Assembly: GCF_900215205.1 (NCBI RefSeq)
Contig: NZ_OBDY01000001.1
Coordinates: forward strand, 242,736 to 306,735
DNA from: Paractinoplanes atraurantiacus
GTDB lineage: Bacteria; Actinomycetota; Actinomycetes; Mycobacteriales; Micromonosporaceae
DNA: 64,000 nt
Direction: 5' to 3'
In this document: positions 8,157-16,756 of the stretch, one piece after another
Layout: every line of letters begins with the position of its first letter
Numbering within the stretch: the stretch's first letter is position 1
Position numbers and translations under genes: made by a program
Notes under the pieces: generated by a model
Seen by the model: the letters and a program-made list of their open reading frames with translations, nothing else
What the model was told of the DNA's origin: nothing
The model's database searches: none

Positions 8157-8162
8157 TAATAT
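8157..8162 (+). promoter_or_regulatory. Leaderless promoter -10 element (TAATAT)
   Basis: TAATAT stands 8 bases before the ATG at 8171, with no ribosome site in between; one of the best -10 matches in the window. Confidence 0.55.
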
Positions 8163-8170
8163 CGGCGCCC

Positions 8171-9658
8171 ATGCCGGAAGAGGAACCTGTCGCGGGTCAC
8201 AGCGCGCGCCTGCTCCGCGGACTCGTGTGGGCGGGCGTCCTGCTCGCCCCGCTGGCCGCGGTGATCGTGCTGCTCGGCGACAACTCGGGCTCGGTGCGCT
8301 TCGCCGTGCTGCTCATCGCGGCCAGCGTCGCGCTGATCGGCGCCTCGGTGCTGATCCGCGGCGACACGGTGCTCCAGCGCGCCCACGTCGAGGACCGCGT
8401 CGCCGAGGAGGTGGCCGTCCTCCGCCGCGAGCTGCGAGCCGAGTTCAGCCGCCCCGCCGCCCCGGTCCGCGCGGCGCCGCCGCCGATGGCCGACCCGGCG
8501 TACGAGGAGTCCCCGTACGAAGCGACGTCGTTCGACGGTTCGCCGTTCGAAGAGACGTCGTTCGACAGTTCGCCGTACGACGAGTCGTCCTTCTTCGCCG
8601 ATGACCACGGCGACCCGATGACGCCCGCTGACGAGCCGTACCCCGCGCCTCCACCGGCGCCCGGCCGCGCGGGTGTTGCGGCCGCGTCCGGTGCGGTGCG
8701 GCCACCGGCCCGCACCGGCCCCGGCATGAGCACGGGCGGCCGCAACCCGGCTCCGCCCGCCGGCCGCCCGATGCCCGCTCCGGCCGCCGCGGCGGCCGTG
8801 CGGGTTCCCGCCGCCTCGGCCCAGGTCCCGTCCGGCGCGGCCTCGGTCCCGACAGGCGCGGCCTCGGTCCCGACAGGTGCGGCCTCAATCCCCTCGAGCG
8901 CGGCGCCAGTCCCGGCGGGCGCGGCGTCGGTCCCGATGGGTGCGGCCCAAGTCCCGGCCGGCGCGGCGTCGGTCCCGATGGGTGCGGCCTCCGTCCCGAC
9001 CGGTGCGGCCCAAGTCCCGGCCGGCGCGGCGCCGATTCCTTCCGGTGCGGGGCCGGTCCCGATGGGCGCGGCCCAGGTGCCGTCCGGCGCCGCTCAGGTT
9101 CCCGGCAGCGGCCCTCTTCCGCGACAGCGGGGAGCGGCCTCAGTGCCGGGCGGCCCGCCCGCGCGCGGCACGCAGTACGGCGGGGCGGCGCCCGAGTTCA
9201 TCGAAGACGACTTCGGCGCGAGCAACGGCTACCTCGACACCCCCGACGCCCCGGCCCCCGCGGTTTACGGCTCGCAGGCGGCCGGCGCCAGCTACGGCGC
9301 CCCCGCGGCCCAGGACGACGGGTATGGCTACAACTACCAGGGCGACCAGGGCTACTACGACGACTACCCGGAGGCGACCGGCTTCGGCCGGCCCGCGCCG
9401 TACGGGGGCCCGGCCGACTACGAGGAGGCCGCCGGCTACGACCACAGCGGCGAGTACGGCACCTCCAACACCTACGGGGCCACCTACGGTCAGCCCGCCA
9501 CGTACGGCCAGCCCGCCGAATACGACGAGGCTCCGAGCGACCCCGCGTACAAGGCCAAGCGTCACCGCCCGTCCGCCAACGACACGAACATCGGCACCCT
9601 CGCCGACTTCGCCTCGTACCCGGCCGGCGGCGACGAGAATTACGGCCCGCGTTACTGA
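8171..9658 (+). CDS. Membrane protein with long disordered heptad-repeat tail
   Basis: A 495-residue protein, family not recognised. Two hydrophobic helices (about residues 16-35 and 42-60) are followed by a coiled-coil-like stretch (VEDRVAEEVAVLRRELRAEF). The rest is low-complexity: a short S-P-Y/F repeat (about 110-140), then around residues 216-313 about fourteen seven-residue repeats of the form A-A-S/Q-V-P-x-G, then a Tyr/Gly/Asp-rich segment with repeated YGQPA. The C terminus carries KRHRPSANDTN. Two N-terminal helices with a disordered cytoplasmic or extracellular tail suggest a scaffold or cell-envelope protein; this is inference. The start is supported by the leaderless -10 at 8157. 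Confidence 0.7.
   Translation: MPEEEPVAGHSARLLRGLVWAGVLLAPLAAVIVLLGDNSGSVRFAVLLIAASVALIGASVLIRGDTVLQRAHVEDRVAEEVAVLRRELRAEFSRPAAPVRAAPPPMADPAYEESPYEATSFDGSPFEETSFDSSPYDESSFFADDHGDPMTPADEPYPAPPPAPGRAGVAAASGAVRPPARTGPGMSTGGRNPAPPAGRPMPAPAAAAAVRVPAASAQVPSGAASVPTGAASVPTGAASIPSSAAPVPAGAASVPMGAAQVPAGAASVPMGAASVPTGAAQVPAGAAPIPSGAGPVPMGAAQVPSGAAQVPGSGPLPRQRGAASVPGGPPARGTQYGGAAPEFIEDDFGASNGYLDTPDAPAPAVYGSQAAGASYGAPAAQDDGYGYNYQGDQGYYDDYPEATGFGRPAPYGGPADYEEAAGYDHSGEYGTSNTYGATYGQPATYGQPAEYDEAPSDPAYKAKRHRPSANDTNIGTLADFASYPAGGDENYGPRY
8816..9109 (+). repeat. 21-bp coding tandem repeat
   Basis: About fourteen imperfect 21-base units inside the preceding gene, each encoding A-A-S/Q-V-P-x-G. Unit length is a multiple of three, so the frame is preserved; individual units differ mainly at the S/Q, x and third-base positions. 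Confidence 0.8.
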
Positions 9659-9662
9659 GCGG

Positions 9663-10796
9663 CTATTTGTCGATGTCGCCCACGACGAAGAACATCGAGC
9701 CCAGGATGGCGATCAGGTCGGGCACCAGACAGCCCGGGATCAGCGTGGCCAGCGCCTGCACGTTCGCGTAGGAGGCCGTGCGCAGCTTCATCCGCCACGG
9801 CGTCTTCTCGCCGCGCGACACCAGGTAGTAGCCGTTGATGCCGAGCGGGTTCTCGGTCCACGCGTACGTGTGCCCCTCGGGCGCCTTGACCACCTTCGGC
9901 AGCCGCACGTTGACCGGGCCGGAGATCCGGTCGACCCGGTCGAGGCATTCCTCGGCGAGGTCGAGCGAGACGTACACCTGGTCGAGAAGCACCTCGAAGC
10001 GTGAGTGGCAGTCACCGGCCGTCCGGGTGACGACCGGGACCTCGAGCTGGTCGTAGGCCAGGTACGGCTCGTCGCGCCGCAGGTCGAGGTCGAGCCCGCT
10101 GGCCCGCGCCACCGGACCGGACGCGCCGTACGCGGCCGCCTGCTCGGCGCTGAGCACCCCGACGCCGACCGTGCGGGCCAGGAAGATGTCGTTGCGCCGG
10201 ATGATGTTGTCCAGGTCGGGCAGGCGCTTGCGGACCGTGGCGATCGCCTCGCGGGCCCGGCCGGTCCAGCCCGCCGGCACCTCTTCCTTGAGGCCGCCGA
10301 CCCGGTTGAACATGTAGTGCATGCGGCCGCCGGAGACCTCCTCCATGACCGCCTGGAGCGTCTCGCGCTCGCGGAACGCGTAGAACATCGGCGTGATGGC
10401 GCCGATCTCCAGCGGGTAGGACCCGAGGAACATCAGGTGGTTGAGCACCCGGTTGAGCTCGGCCAGGGCCATCCGCAGCCAGGTCGCGCGCTCGGGCACC
10501 TCGATGCCCATGAGCCGTTCGACGGCGAGGGCGACGCCGAGCTCGTTGGAGAACGCCGACAGCCAGTCGTGCCGGTTGGCCAGGACGAGGATCTGCCGGT
10601 AGTCACGCACCTCGAACAGCTTCTCGGCGCCGCGGTGCATGTAGCCGACGATCGGCTCGCAGGAGATCACGCGCTCGCCGTCGAGGGTGAGCTTGAGCCG
10701 CAGCACGCCGTGGGTCGAAGGATGCTGTGGCCCGATGTTGAGCACCATGTCGGCGGTCTCGAGGCCGGCCCCGGTCCCTACGATCATCTCGGTCAC
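9663..10796 (-). CDS. NuoD-like protein (second copy of complex I 49-kDa subunit)
   Basis: Homologue of the NADH-quinone oxidoreductase 49-kDa subunit, 377 residues. Seen: [15 protein letters not shown] at 20-34, [12 protein letters not shown] at 51-62, a [12 protein letters not shown] block, GGRMHY and the C-terminal [24 protein letters not shown]. It stands alone, without other nuo genes, so it is a paralogue outside the main complex I operon. The stretch that reads DRLDY in canonical NuoD is NRHDW here, with Trp78 replacing the quinone-site Tyr. Arg55 in HRGAEKL corresponds to the Arg that mitochondrial NDUFAF7 dimethylates in NDUFS2. The GTG start at 10796 overlaps the upstream methyltransferase stop by four bases. 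Confidence 0.88.
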   Translation of the reverse strand: MTEMIVGTGAGLETADMVLNIGPQHPSTHGVLRLKLTLDGERVISCEPIVGYMHRGAEKLFEVRDYRQILVLANRHDWLSAFSNELGVALAVERLMGIEVPERATWLRMALAELNRVLNHLMFLGSYPLEIGAITPMFYAFRERETLQAVMEEVSGGRMHYMFNRVGGLKEEVPAGWTGRAREAIATVRKRLPDLDNIIRRNDIFLARTVGVGVLSAEQAAAYGASGPVARASGLDLDLRRDEPYLAYDQLEVPVVTRTAGDCHSRFEVLLDQVYVSLDLAEECLDRVDRISGPVNVRLPKVVKAPEGHTYAWTENPLGINGYYLVSRGEKTPWRMKLRTASYANVQALATLIPGCLVPDLIAILGSMFFVVGDIDK

Positions 10797-11770
10797 CAGA
10801 GCATGCTCCCACGCGCTCGAGCCCCGATGCTGTGCAGCAGCCACCAGTGCCCCCCGAGCCCCGCCGGCTCGATCAGCTCGGCCGCGGCTCCGGCGGCGGC
10901 GAGACCGCGGACGTACGCCGCCGGGTCCGTCCGGGCCAGGTCCATCGGTGGCCGGGCGCCGTCGATTCCCAGCGCTTTCAGCGCCTCCCGCTGGCGGATC
11001 ATGGTGTACGGCGTACCAGCCGCCCACGCCACAGCGTCCATCGCCACGTGCGCTGTCACATCGCAGGTCCCATCCGGTACGGGTGCCACCTGCCGCCCGC
11101 CGCGGAATCCGGTCAGCGTCCCGAAGGCCGGCCGCTCGTCGCGCACGTGCCCGTAGTCGACGGCGAGGGCCCAGCCCTCGCGCACCCGCTCGACCGCCGA
11201 GGCCCAGGCCGCGTCCCTGGTCCAGCCGATCTCGGCCCGCCCGGCGCCGGGCCACCAGCGCCGCAACCAGAACAGGTCGGCCGCGTCGACCGCCGCCCCC
11301 AGCGACTCGTCGCCGGTGGCCGGGTCGACCAGCACCTTGCGCAGCCGCCCGGCGTCGTCGACGTCGGCCACGTCGAGCGGCACGTTGTCGAGCCACTCGG
11401 TCGCGATCAGCAGCCCCACGATCCCGTCCGGCACGTCCGCCCGCCAGGCGATCCGCTCCGGAAGCCCGGACGGCCGGGGTGCCACTTCAACCCCGGTCAG
11501 CCGTACGCGCCGGGACAGCTCCGCCGGAAGCATCGCCGCCAGCGTGGCCAGCAGCTCGCCCCGCCCGGCCCCCACGTCGACCAGGTCGAGGACCTTCGGG
11601 CGGCCGAGCGCCTCGTCGGCCCGCTCGACCAGCCGCAGCAGCGCCCCCGCGAACAGCGGCGACGCGTGCACGCTGGTCCGGAAGTGCCCGGCCGGCCCGT
11701 CGTCCTCCCGCACGAAGAACCCGCCCGGCCCGTAGAGCCCGGTCGTCATCGCCTCGCGCCACCCGGTCAT
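10793..11770 (-). CDS. SAM-dependent methyltransferase, NDUFAF7/MidA family (COG1565)
   Basis: A 325-residue protein. Seen: LYGPGGFF and [19 protein letters not shown] near the N terminus, then the SAM-binding glycine motif [15 protein letters not shown], a TGVEV acidic strand end, [12 protein letters not shown] (family ExLDN-type motif) and LAVDYGH. These match the DUF185/COG1565 family, whose mitochondrial member NDUFAF7 methylates an Arg of the complex I NDUFS2 subunit. It is coupled by a GTGA overlap to the adjacent NuoD homologue, so substrate and enzyme candidates are co-translated. The ATG at 11770 is chosen because TACGCT stands 7 bases upstream; a start at 11806 is possible. Confidence 0.82.
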   Translation of the reverse strand: MTGWREAMTTGLYGPGGFFVREDDGPAGHFRTSVHASPLFAGALLRLVERADEALGRPKVLDLVDVGAGRGELLATLAAMLPAELSRRVRLTGVEVAPRPSGLPERIAWRADVPDGIVGLLIATEWLDNVPLDVADVDDAGRLRKVLVDPATGDESLGAAVDAADLFWLRRWWPGAGRAEIGWTRDAAWASAVERVREGWALAVDYGHVRDERPAFGTLTGFRGGRQVAPVPDGTCDVTAHVAMDAVAWAAGTPYTMIRQREALKALGIDGARPPMDLARTDPAAYVRGLAAAGAAAELIEPAGLGGHWWLLHSIGARARGSMLW

Positions 11771-11777
11771 GAAGGCC

Positions 11778-11783
11778 AGCGTA
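11778..11783 (-). promoter_or_regulatory. Leaderless promoter -10 element (TACGCT)
   Basis: Read on the minus strand, TACGCT lies 7 bases before the methyltransferase ATG at 11770. Confidence 0.45.
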
Positions 11784-11812
11784 GGGCGGCCGATGGTGTT
11801 CTTCACATCGTC

Positions 11813-11843
11813 TTGTCACGTGCGTGTTACGGCGGCGCATACT
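11813..11843 (+). promoter_or_regulatory. Possible promoter of the pantothenate operon
   Basis: TTGTCA at 11813-11818 and CATACT at 11838-11843 with a 19-base spacer, 45 bases before the ATG at 11889. The spacer is long, so this is a weak candidate. Confidence 0.3.
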
Positions 11844-11888
11844 GGCGCCACGACCGGTACCCGCACGAGTGGACTGGATCTTGCGAAT

Positions 11889-12752
11889 ATGAATAGCCAT
11901 CGATTGACCGTCGGTGTGGTCGGCGCGGGACGGGTGGGTGCCGTCCTCGGTGCCGCGCTCCTCGCCGCCGGGCATCACGTCGTCGCCGCGGCGGCCGTCT
12001 CCGCGGCTTCCCGCGAGCGTGCCGCCCGCCTTCTGCCCGGCGCCGCGATCCTCCCGGCCGACGAGGTCGCCCACGCCGCCGACGACCTTCTCCTGCTCGC
12101 CGTCCCCGACGACGCCCTGTCCGGCGTCGTCTCCGGCCTGGCCGCGACCGGCGCGCTGCGCCGGGGCCAGATAGTGGCGCACACCTCCGGCGCTCATGGC
12201 GTCGCCGTCCTGGGCGATGTACAGGGCATGGCCCTGCACCCGGCGATGACCTTCACCGGCGCCGACTCCGACCTCGACCGCCTCCCCGGCATCGCCTGGG
12301 GCGTGACCACGGCCGACCGCGCGTTCGCGACCCGGCTCGTGGCCGACCTCGGCGGCGTGCCCGAGTGGATCGCCGAGGACGCCCGCCCGCTCTACCACGC
12401 GGCCCTCGCGCACGGGGCGAACCACCTGGTCACGCTGGTGAACGAGGCTTCCGACGTCCTGAAGGCGGCCGGCGTCGAGCACCCGGACCGGATCCTCTCG
12501 CCGCTGCTGCACGCCGCGCTCGACAACGCCCTGCTCCTCGGCGACGCCGCCCTCACCGGGCCGGTGTCGCGCGGTGACGCGGGGACCGTCGGCAAGCACC
12601 TCGATCACCTTCCGGCGGAGGCTGTTCCCGCGTACCTCACCCTGGCCCGGAGGACCGCCGACCGTGCCATCGCCGCCGGTCGTCTGAGGCCGCAGGACGC
12701 CGCGGCCTTGCTTGATGTTCTTTCCCGCGTTCGAGTAGGGAGCCCGGCATGA
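11889..12752 (+). CDS. Rossmann-fold DUF2520 protein, candidate ketopantoate reductase
   Basis: A 287-residue protein with an N-terminal dinucleotide-binding motif [14 protein letters not shown] (residues 8-21) and a C-terminal helical DUF2520-type domain containing [20 protein letters not shown] and [13 protein letters not shown]. It overlaps panC by four bases (ATGA) and is the first gene of the DUF2520-panC-panD run, so a role in pantothenate synthesis is likely. PanG, an alternative ketopantoate reductase described in Francisella, belongs as I recall to this family. The ATG at 11889 is preferred because the protein then begins directly at the Rossmann strand. Confidence 0.8.
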   Translation: MNSHRLTVGVVGAGRVGAVLGAALLAAGHHVVAAAAVSAASRERAARLLPGAAILPADEVAHAADDLLLLAVPDDALSGVVSGLAATGALRRGQIVAHTSGAHGVAVLGDVQGMALHPAMTFTGADSDLDRLPGIAWGVTTADRAFATRLVADLGGVPEWIAEDARPLYHAALAHGANHLVTLVNEASDVLKAAGVEHPDRILSPLLHAALDNALLLGDAALTGPVSRGDAGTVGKHLDHLPAEAVPAYLTLARRTADRAIAAGRLRPQDAAALLDVLSRVRVGSPA

Positions 12753-13582
12753 CCTACGTGATCCACACTCGGGCCGAGCTGGCCGAGGACGTCTCGCACG
12801 CCAACGGCGAGGTCGCCGTCGTGATGACCATGGGCGCGCTGCACGAGGGACACCGGCAGCTCATGCGCGAAGCGCGCAAGCGCGCGAAGTTCGTCATCGT
12901 CACCATCTTCGTCAACCCGCTGCAATTCGGGCCGAACGAGGACTTCGACAAATATCCGCGCACGCTGGAGGCCGACGTCGAGGCCTGCCGGGCCGAGGGC
13001 GTCGACGTCGTCTTCGCGCCGAGCCGCGACGAGATGTACCCGGGCGGCGCGCCCTCGATCACGATGAACGCCGGTCCGCTCGGCGAGATCCTCGAGGGCG
13101 CCAGCCGGCCCGGCCACTTCTCCGGCATGCTCACCGTGGTCCAGAAGCTGCTCATGCTCACCCGGGCCGACGTGGCGTTCTTCGGCGAAAAGGACTTCCA
13201 GCAGCTCGCGCTGATCCGCCGGATGGTCCGCGACCTCGAGCTGGGCGTCGAGATCGTCGGCGTGCCGACCGTGCGCGAGCCGGACGGCCTGGCCATGTCC
13301 AGCCGCAACCGCTACCTGTCGGCCGGTGAGCGCCGGGCCGCGCTGGTGCTCTCCCAGGCCCTGCGTGAGGGCGCCGCGCATGCCGACGCCGAGTCCGCGC
13401 TGGCCGCCGCCACGAAAATTCTCGAGGACGAGCCGGGTGTACGGGTCGACTACCTGTCCCTGACCGGCGCCGACCTGGGCCCCGCGCCCGCCGACGGCCC
13501 GGCCCGCCTGCTCGTGGCGGCCCGGGTCGGCGCGACCCGCCTGATCGACAACGTTCCGCTGACCCTGGGAAGGGCCGCCTGA
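12749..13582 (+). CDS. panC: Pantothenate synthetase
   Basis: Joins pantoate and beta-alanine with ATP to give pantothenate. Seen: [15 protein letters not shown] near residue 27 (the HIGH-like motif of the nucleotidyltransferase fold), [18 protein letters not shown] near 52, [23 protein letters not shown] near 110, [17 protein letters not shown] near 147 and SSRNRYLS near 186. The 277-residue length is normal. It overlaps both neighbours (ATGA with the DUF2520 gene, TGATG with panD). Confidence 0.97.
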   Translation: MTYVIHTRAELAEDVSHANGEVAVVMTMGALHEGHRQLMREARKRAKFVIVTIFVNPLQFGPNEDFDKYPRTLEADVEACRAEGVDVVFAPSRDEMYPGGAPSITMNAGPLGEILEGASRPGHFSGMLTVVQKLLMLTRADVAFFGEKDFQQLALIRRMVRDLELGVEIVGVPTVREPDGLAMSSRNRYLSAGERRAALVLSQALREGAAHADAESALAAATKILEDEPGVRVDYLSLTGADLGPAPADGPARLLVAARVGATRLIDNVPLTLGRAA

Positions 13583-14007
13583 TGTACCGCACCATGCTCA
13601 AGTCCAAGATCCACCGGGCCACGGTGACCCAGGCCGACCTGCACTACGTCGGCTCGGTCACGGTCGACCTCGACCTGCTCGAGGCGGCCGACCTGATCCC
13701 CGGCGAGCAGGTCGCGATCGTCGACGTCACCAACGGGGCCCGGCTCGAGACGTACGTCATCCCGGGTGAGCGCGGCAGCGGCGTGATCGGCATCAACGGC
13801 GCCGCGGCCCACCTCGTGCACCCGGGCGATCTGGTCATCCTCATCTCGTACGGGCAGATGGACGACGCCGAGGCGCGCGCCTACCAGCCTCGCGTGGTGC
13901 ACGTGGACGCCGACAACCGGATCATCGAGCTCGGGGCTGACCCGGCCGAGGCGGTGCCCGGCATGGCTGACGATCTCGTACGGGGTGACCTCACGCTCCT
14001 CCACTGA
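13582..14007 (+). CDS. panD: Aspartate 1-decarboxylase proenzyme
   Basis: Makes beta-alanine from aspartate for PanC. The proenzyme self-cleaves between Gly24 and Ser25 (HYVGSVTVD visible), generating the pyruvoyl cofactor. Other family marks: [16 protein letters not shown] at the N terminus, [17 protein letters not shown] near residue 52, [13 protein letters not shown] near 72 and YGQMDD near 93. At 141 residues it is a usual actinobacterial PanD. Its ATG shares one base with the panC stop, so the pantothenate genes form one coupled unit that ends at the hairpin at 14014. Confidence 0.97.
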   Translation: MYRTMLKSKIHRATVTQADLHYVGSVTVDLDLLEAADLIPGEQVAIVDVTNGARLETYVIPGERGSGVIGINGAAAHLVHPGDLVILISYGQMDDAEARAYQPRVVHVDADNRIIELGADPAEAVPGMADDLVRGDLTLLH

Positions 14008-14013
14008 AACGCC

Positions 14014-14058
14014 CCCCATGCCCGGTTGATCACCATATGATCGGGTCCGGGCATGGGG
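14014..14058 (+). terminator. Nested hairpin terminator after panD
   Basis: A perfect 12-base inverted repeat (14014-14025 with 14047-14058) encloses a second stem (14028-14032 with 14038-14042, 5-base loop). It starts 7 bases after the panD stop and closes the pantothenate operon. Confidence 0.75.
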
Positions 14059-14081
14059 AGGCTTTCGGAAGGCGGAGGTAG

Positions 14082-14990
14082 ATGCGACACCGGCTGGGCG
14101 TCGTGCTCGCCGTCGTCGCCACGATCCTGCTGACCGCGGGCTGCGGGCGTCCCAGCGGCGTCGACGGCGACCTGACCAACGGCTGGGGCGCGATGGCGCC
14201 GGCCACCGGATTCGAGCCCACCGCGGGCGCCTGCCACGGCGCCAACTTCAACGCCGTGGGCGCCCGGAGCACGTACGAGGAAATCGACTGCTCTTTGCGG
14301 CATCGCACCGAGACCGTCTACGTGGGCACGTACGAGTCGCCGGCCGCCGACGCCGACGAGCCGCCGGCCGACGGCTCGGCCGGAGCCCGCACCGCCTATT
14401 CCGTCTGTGATCAGAAGACGACGACCTATGTCGGCGGACCGTGGCGCAACGCCCGGCTCTGGATCGGCGTCACCCGCCCCACCGCCGCCGCCTGGTCCGG
14501 CGGCGCCCGCTGGTATCGCTGCGAGGTGCTCGAGCTCAGCTCGGTCGAGGACGACGGCAGCCTCGTGCAGCGCGACACCAGCCTGCGCGACGAGCTCGCC
14601 GACGGCACCTCCAGCCTGCTGCTCGGCTGTTACGCGATTCAGCTCGACGGCAACGGCGCGATCGCCACCATGCCCGGCGTCGATTGCACGGCCAAGCACA
14701 ACGGCGAGTTCGCCGGCCTGTGGATCGCCAAGGACCTCGAATATCCCAAGGACACGAAAAGCTGGGCGAAGTTCCACGAGGGCTGCCGGCAGACCATCGC
14801 CGACTACGCCGGCGTGCCCAACGACAACGACCTTCAATACCGTACGGGCGTGGTCTCGCTCCCCGGCGGCGCCGACGTCTGGGCGCTCGGCGACCGCGGC
14901 GTGCGCTGCTACCTCTGGCTCGAGGGATCCGAGCTGACCACGTCGCTGCGCGGCAAGGGCGTCAAGAGCCTGCCGATCCAGTACAAGTAA
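14082..14990 (+). CDS. Lipoprotein with two septum-formation-type repeats
   Basis: Secreted lipoprotein of 302 residues: signal peptide with lipobox LTAGC (lipidated Cys at about 21). Two similar modules follow, each containing the pattern of Cys, then D-C-S/T and a His/Glu pair: EIDCSLRHRTETVYVGTY in the first half and GVDCTAKHNGEFAGLW in the second, with further cysteines in each. This matches the actinobacterial Septum_form family, extracytoplasmic proteins of unclear biochemical role. A ribosome site GGCGGAGG precedes the ATG by about 6 bases. The gene is isolated between the panD terminator and nadB, so it probably has its own promoter. Confidence 0.75.
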   Translation: MRHRLGVVLAVVATILLTAGCGRPSGVDGDLTNGWGAMAPATGFEPTAGACHGANFNAVGARSTYEEIDCSLRHRTETVYVGTYESPAADADEPPADGSAGARTAYSVCDQKTTTYVGGPWRNARLWIGVTRPTAAAWSGGARWYRCEVLELSSVEDDGSLVQRDTSLRDELADGTSSLLLGCYAIQLDGNGAIATMPGVDCTAKHNGEFAGLWIAKDLEYPKDTKSWAKFHEGCRQTIADYAGVPNDNDLQYRTGVVSLPGGADVWALGDRGVRCYLWLEGSELTTSLRGKGVKSLPIQYK

Positions 14991-15051
14991 CCGTTGCCAC
15001 TGATGCCGCCCCCGCCGCGAAACCGTCGTACCGGCGGGGTGTACTGAGCAG

Positions 15052-16701
15052 ATGTCACCTCTCGCGGACCTCCCGGAGCTGCCGCGCCGGCTCGCCGCCG
15101 CCGACCCAGGATGGAGCGAGACCACCGACGTGCTGGTCGTCGGCTCCGGCGTCGCCGGCCTGACCGCCGCTCTCCACCTGCGCGAGCAGGGCCTGCACGT
15201 CACCGTCGTCACCAAGGTCAACATCGATGACGGCTCCACCCGCTGGGCCCAGGGCGGCATCGCCGCGGTCCTCGACCCGCTCGACACCCCGGCCGCCCAC
15301 GCCAACGACACCGAGATCGCCGGCGTCGGCCTCTGCGACCCGGCCGCCGTGCGGGTGCTGGTCGAGGAGGGCCCGCTGCGGGTCCGCGAGCTGATGCGCC
15401 TGGGCGCCGCCTTCGACCGCAACGCCGACGGCTCGCTCATGCTGACCCGCGAGGGCGGCCACCGCGCCGACCGCATCGTGCACGCCGGCGGCGACGCCAC
15501 CGGGGCCGAGGTGCAGCGGGCGCTGCACGAGGCCGTCCGCCGCGACCCGTGGATCCGGCTGGTCGAGCACGCGCTGGTCCTCGACCTGCTGCGCGCGGCC
15601 GACGGCCGCGCCTGCGGCATCACCCTGCACGTGCTCGGCGAGGGCAGCGAGGACGGCGTCGGCGCCATCCTGGCCCGCGCGGTCGTGCTGGCCACCGGTG
15701 GCATGGGCCAGATCTACTCGTCCACCACCAACCCGTCGGTCTCCACCGGCGACGGCGTGGCCCTGGCCCTGCGAGCGGGCGCGGTCGTCACCGACGTCGA
15801 GTTCGTCCAGTTCCACCCGACCTCGTTCGTCACGGCCGACCTCAGCTCGGTGCAGCGCCCGCTGATCTCCGAGGCGCTGCGCGGCGAGGGCGCTCACCTG
15901 GTCGACGAGTCCGGCAAGCGCTTCATGGTCGGCCAGCACGAGCTGGCCGAGCTGGCCCCGCGCGACGTGGTGGCCAAGGGCATCCACCGGGTGCTGCGGT
16001 CCACCGGCGCCGACCACGTCTACCTGGACGCCCGCCACCTCGGCAACGACTTCCTGGAGCAGCGCTTCCCGACCATCGTGGCCTCCACCCGGGCCGCCGG
16101 CGTCGACCCGGCGACCGAGCTGATCCCGGTCGCCCCGGCCGCCCACTACGCCTCGGGCGGCGTCCGCACCGACCTCGCCGGCCGCACGAGCATCCCCGGC
16201 CTCTACGCGTGCGGCGAGGTCGCCTGCACCGGCGTGCACGGCGCCAACCGCCTGGCCAGCAACTCCCTGCTGGAGGGCCTGGTCTTCGCCCGCCGCATCG
16301 CCGACGACATCGCCCGCGACCTGCCCGAGCAGGCCGACCCGGTCACGGTCGGCTCAGCTCCCGCCGGCTGGGTGGCCGACCCCGCGATCCGCTCCGAGCT
16401 CCAGCGGGCCATGACCCGCGGCGCCGGCGTCCTGCGCTCGGCCGACTCCCTGACGGCCACCGCCAAGGAGCTGTCCCGGCTGGCCGAGCAGCGGGCCACC
16501 CCGCACAACGCGGCCTGGGAGGCCACCAACCTCCTGACGGTGGCCACGGTGCTGGTCGCCGCCGCCCGCACCCGCCGCGAGACGCGCGGCTGCCACTGGC
16601 GCGAGGACTTCCCGGTGGCCGAGGACGAGTGGCGCGGCCACCTCCTGCACACTCTCGACCGCAAGGCCCAGCTGACACAGACCTTCGAGGAGATGGCATG
16701 A
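15052..16701 (+). CDS. nadB: L-aspartate oxidase
   Basis: FAD enzyme that oxidises aspartate to iminoaspartate, the first step of de novo NAD synthesis. Seen: VVGSGVAGLTAALHLRE at residues 27-43 (FAD-binding glycine motif), STRWAQGGIAAVL near 63, TREGGHRADRIVHAGGDATG near 128, VLATGGMGQIYSSTTNP near 211, FHPTSF near 253 and GEVACTGVHGANRLASNSLLEGLVF near 388. Length 549 is typical. It precedes nadC by 55 bases. nadA is not in the window, so quinolinate synthase must be encoded elsewhere. Confidence 0.96.
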   Translation: MSPLADLPELPRRLAAADPGWSETTDVLVVGSGVAGLTAALHLREQGLHVTVVTKVNIDDGSTRWAQGGIAAVLDPLDTPAAHANDTEIAGVGLCDPAAVRVLVEEGPLRVRELMRLGAAFDRNADGSLMLTREGGHRADRIVHAGGDATGAEVQRALHEAVRRDPWIRLVEHALVLDLLRAADGRACGITLHVLGEGSEDGVGAILARAVVLATGGMGQIYSSTTNPSVSTGDGVALALRAGAVVTDVEFVQFHPTSFVTADLSSVQRPLISEALRGEGAHLVDESGKRFMVGQHELAELAPRDVVAKGIHRVLRSTGADHVYLDARHLGNDFLEQRFPTIVASTRAAGVDPATELIPVAPAAHYASGGVRTDLAGRTSIPGLYACGEVACTGVHGANRLASNSLLEGLVFARRIADDIARDLPEQADPVTVGSAPAGWVADPAIRSELQRAMTRGAGVLRSADSLTATAKELSRLAEQRATPHNAAWEATNLLTVATVLVAAARTRRETRGCHWREDFPVAEDEWRGHLLHTLDRKAQLTQTFEEMA

Positions 16702-16741
16702 CGCTCCCGTCCGCCTTCGGCCTCGGACTCACACGGGAGCG
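16702..16741 (+). other. Inverted repeat between nadB and nadC
   Basis: Perfect 9-base arms (16702-16710 and 16733-16741) with a 22-base loop, starting at the base after the nadB stop. It may be an attenuator, a partial terminator or an RNA-stability stem; the long loop makes a strong terminator unlikely. Confidence 0.4.
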
Positions 16742-16756
16742 CAAGGAGACCACGGC

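Noticed and set aside
9663..10796. Part of the main complex I operon
   Set aside because: No nuoA-C or nuoE-N gene is adjacent and the upstream partner is a methyltransferase; it is better called a solitary paralogue.
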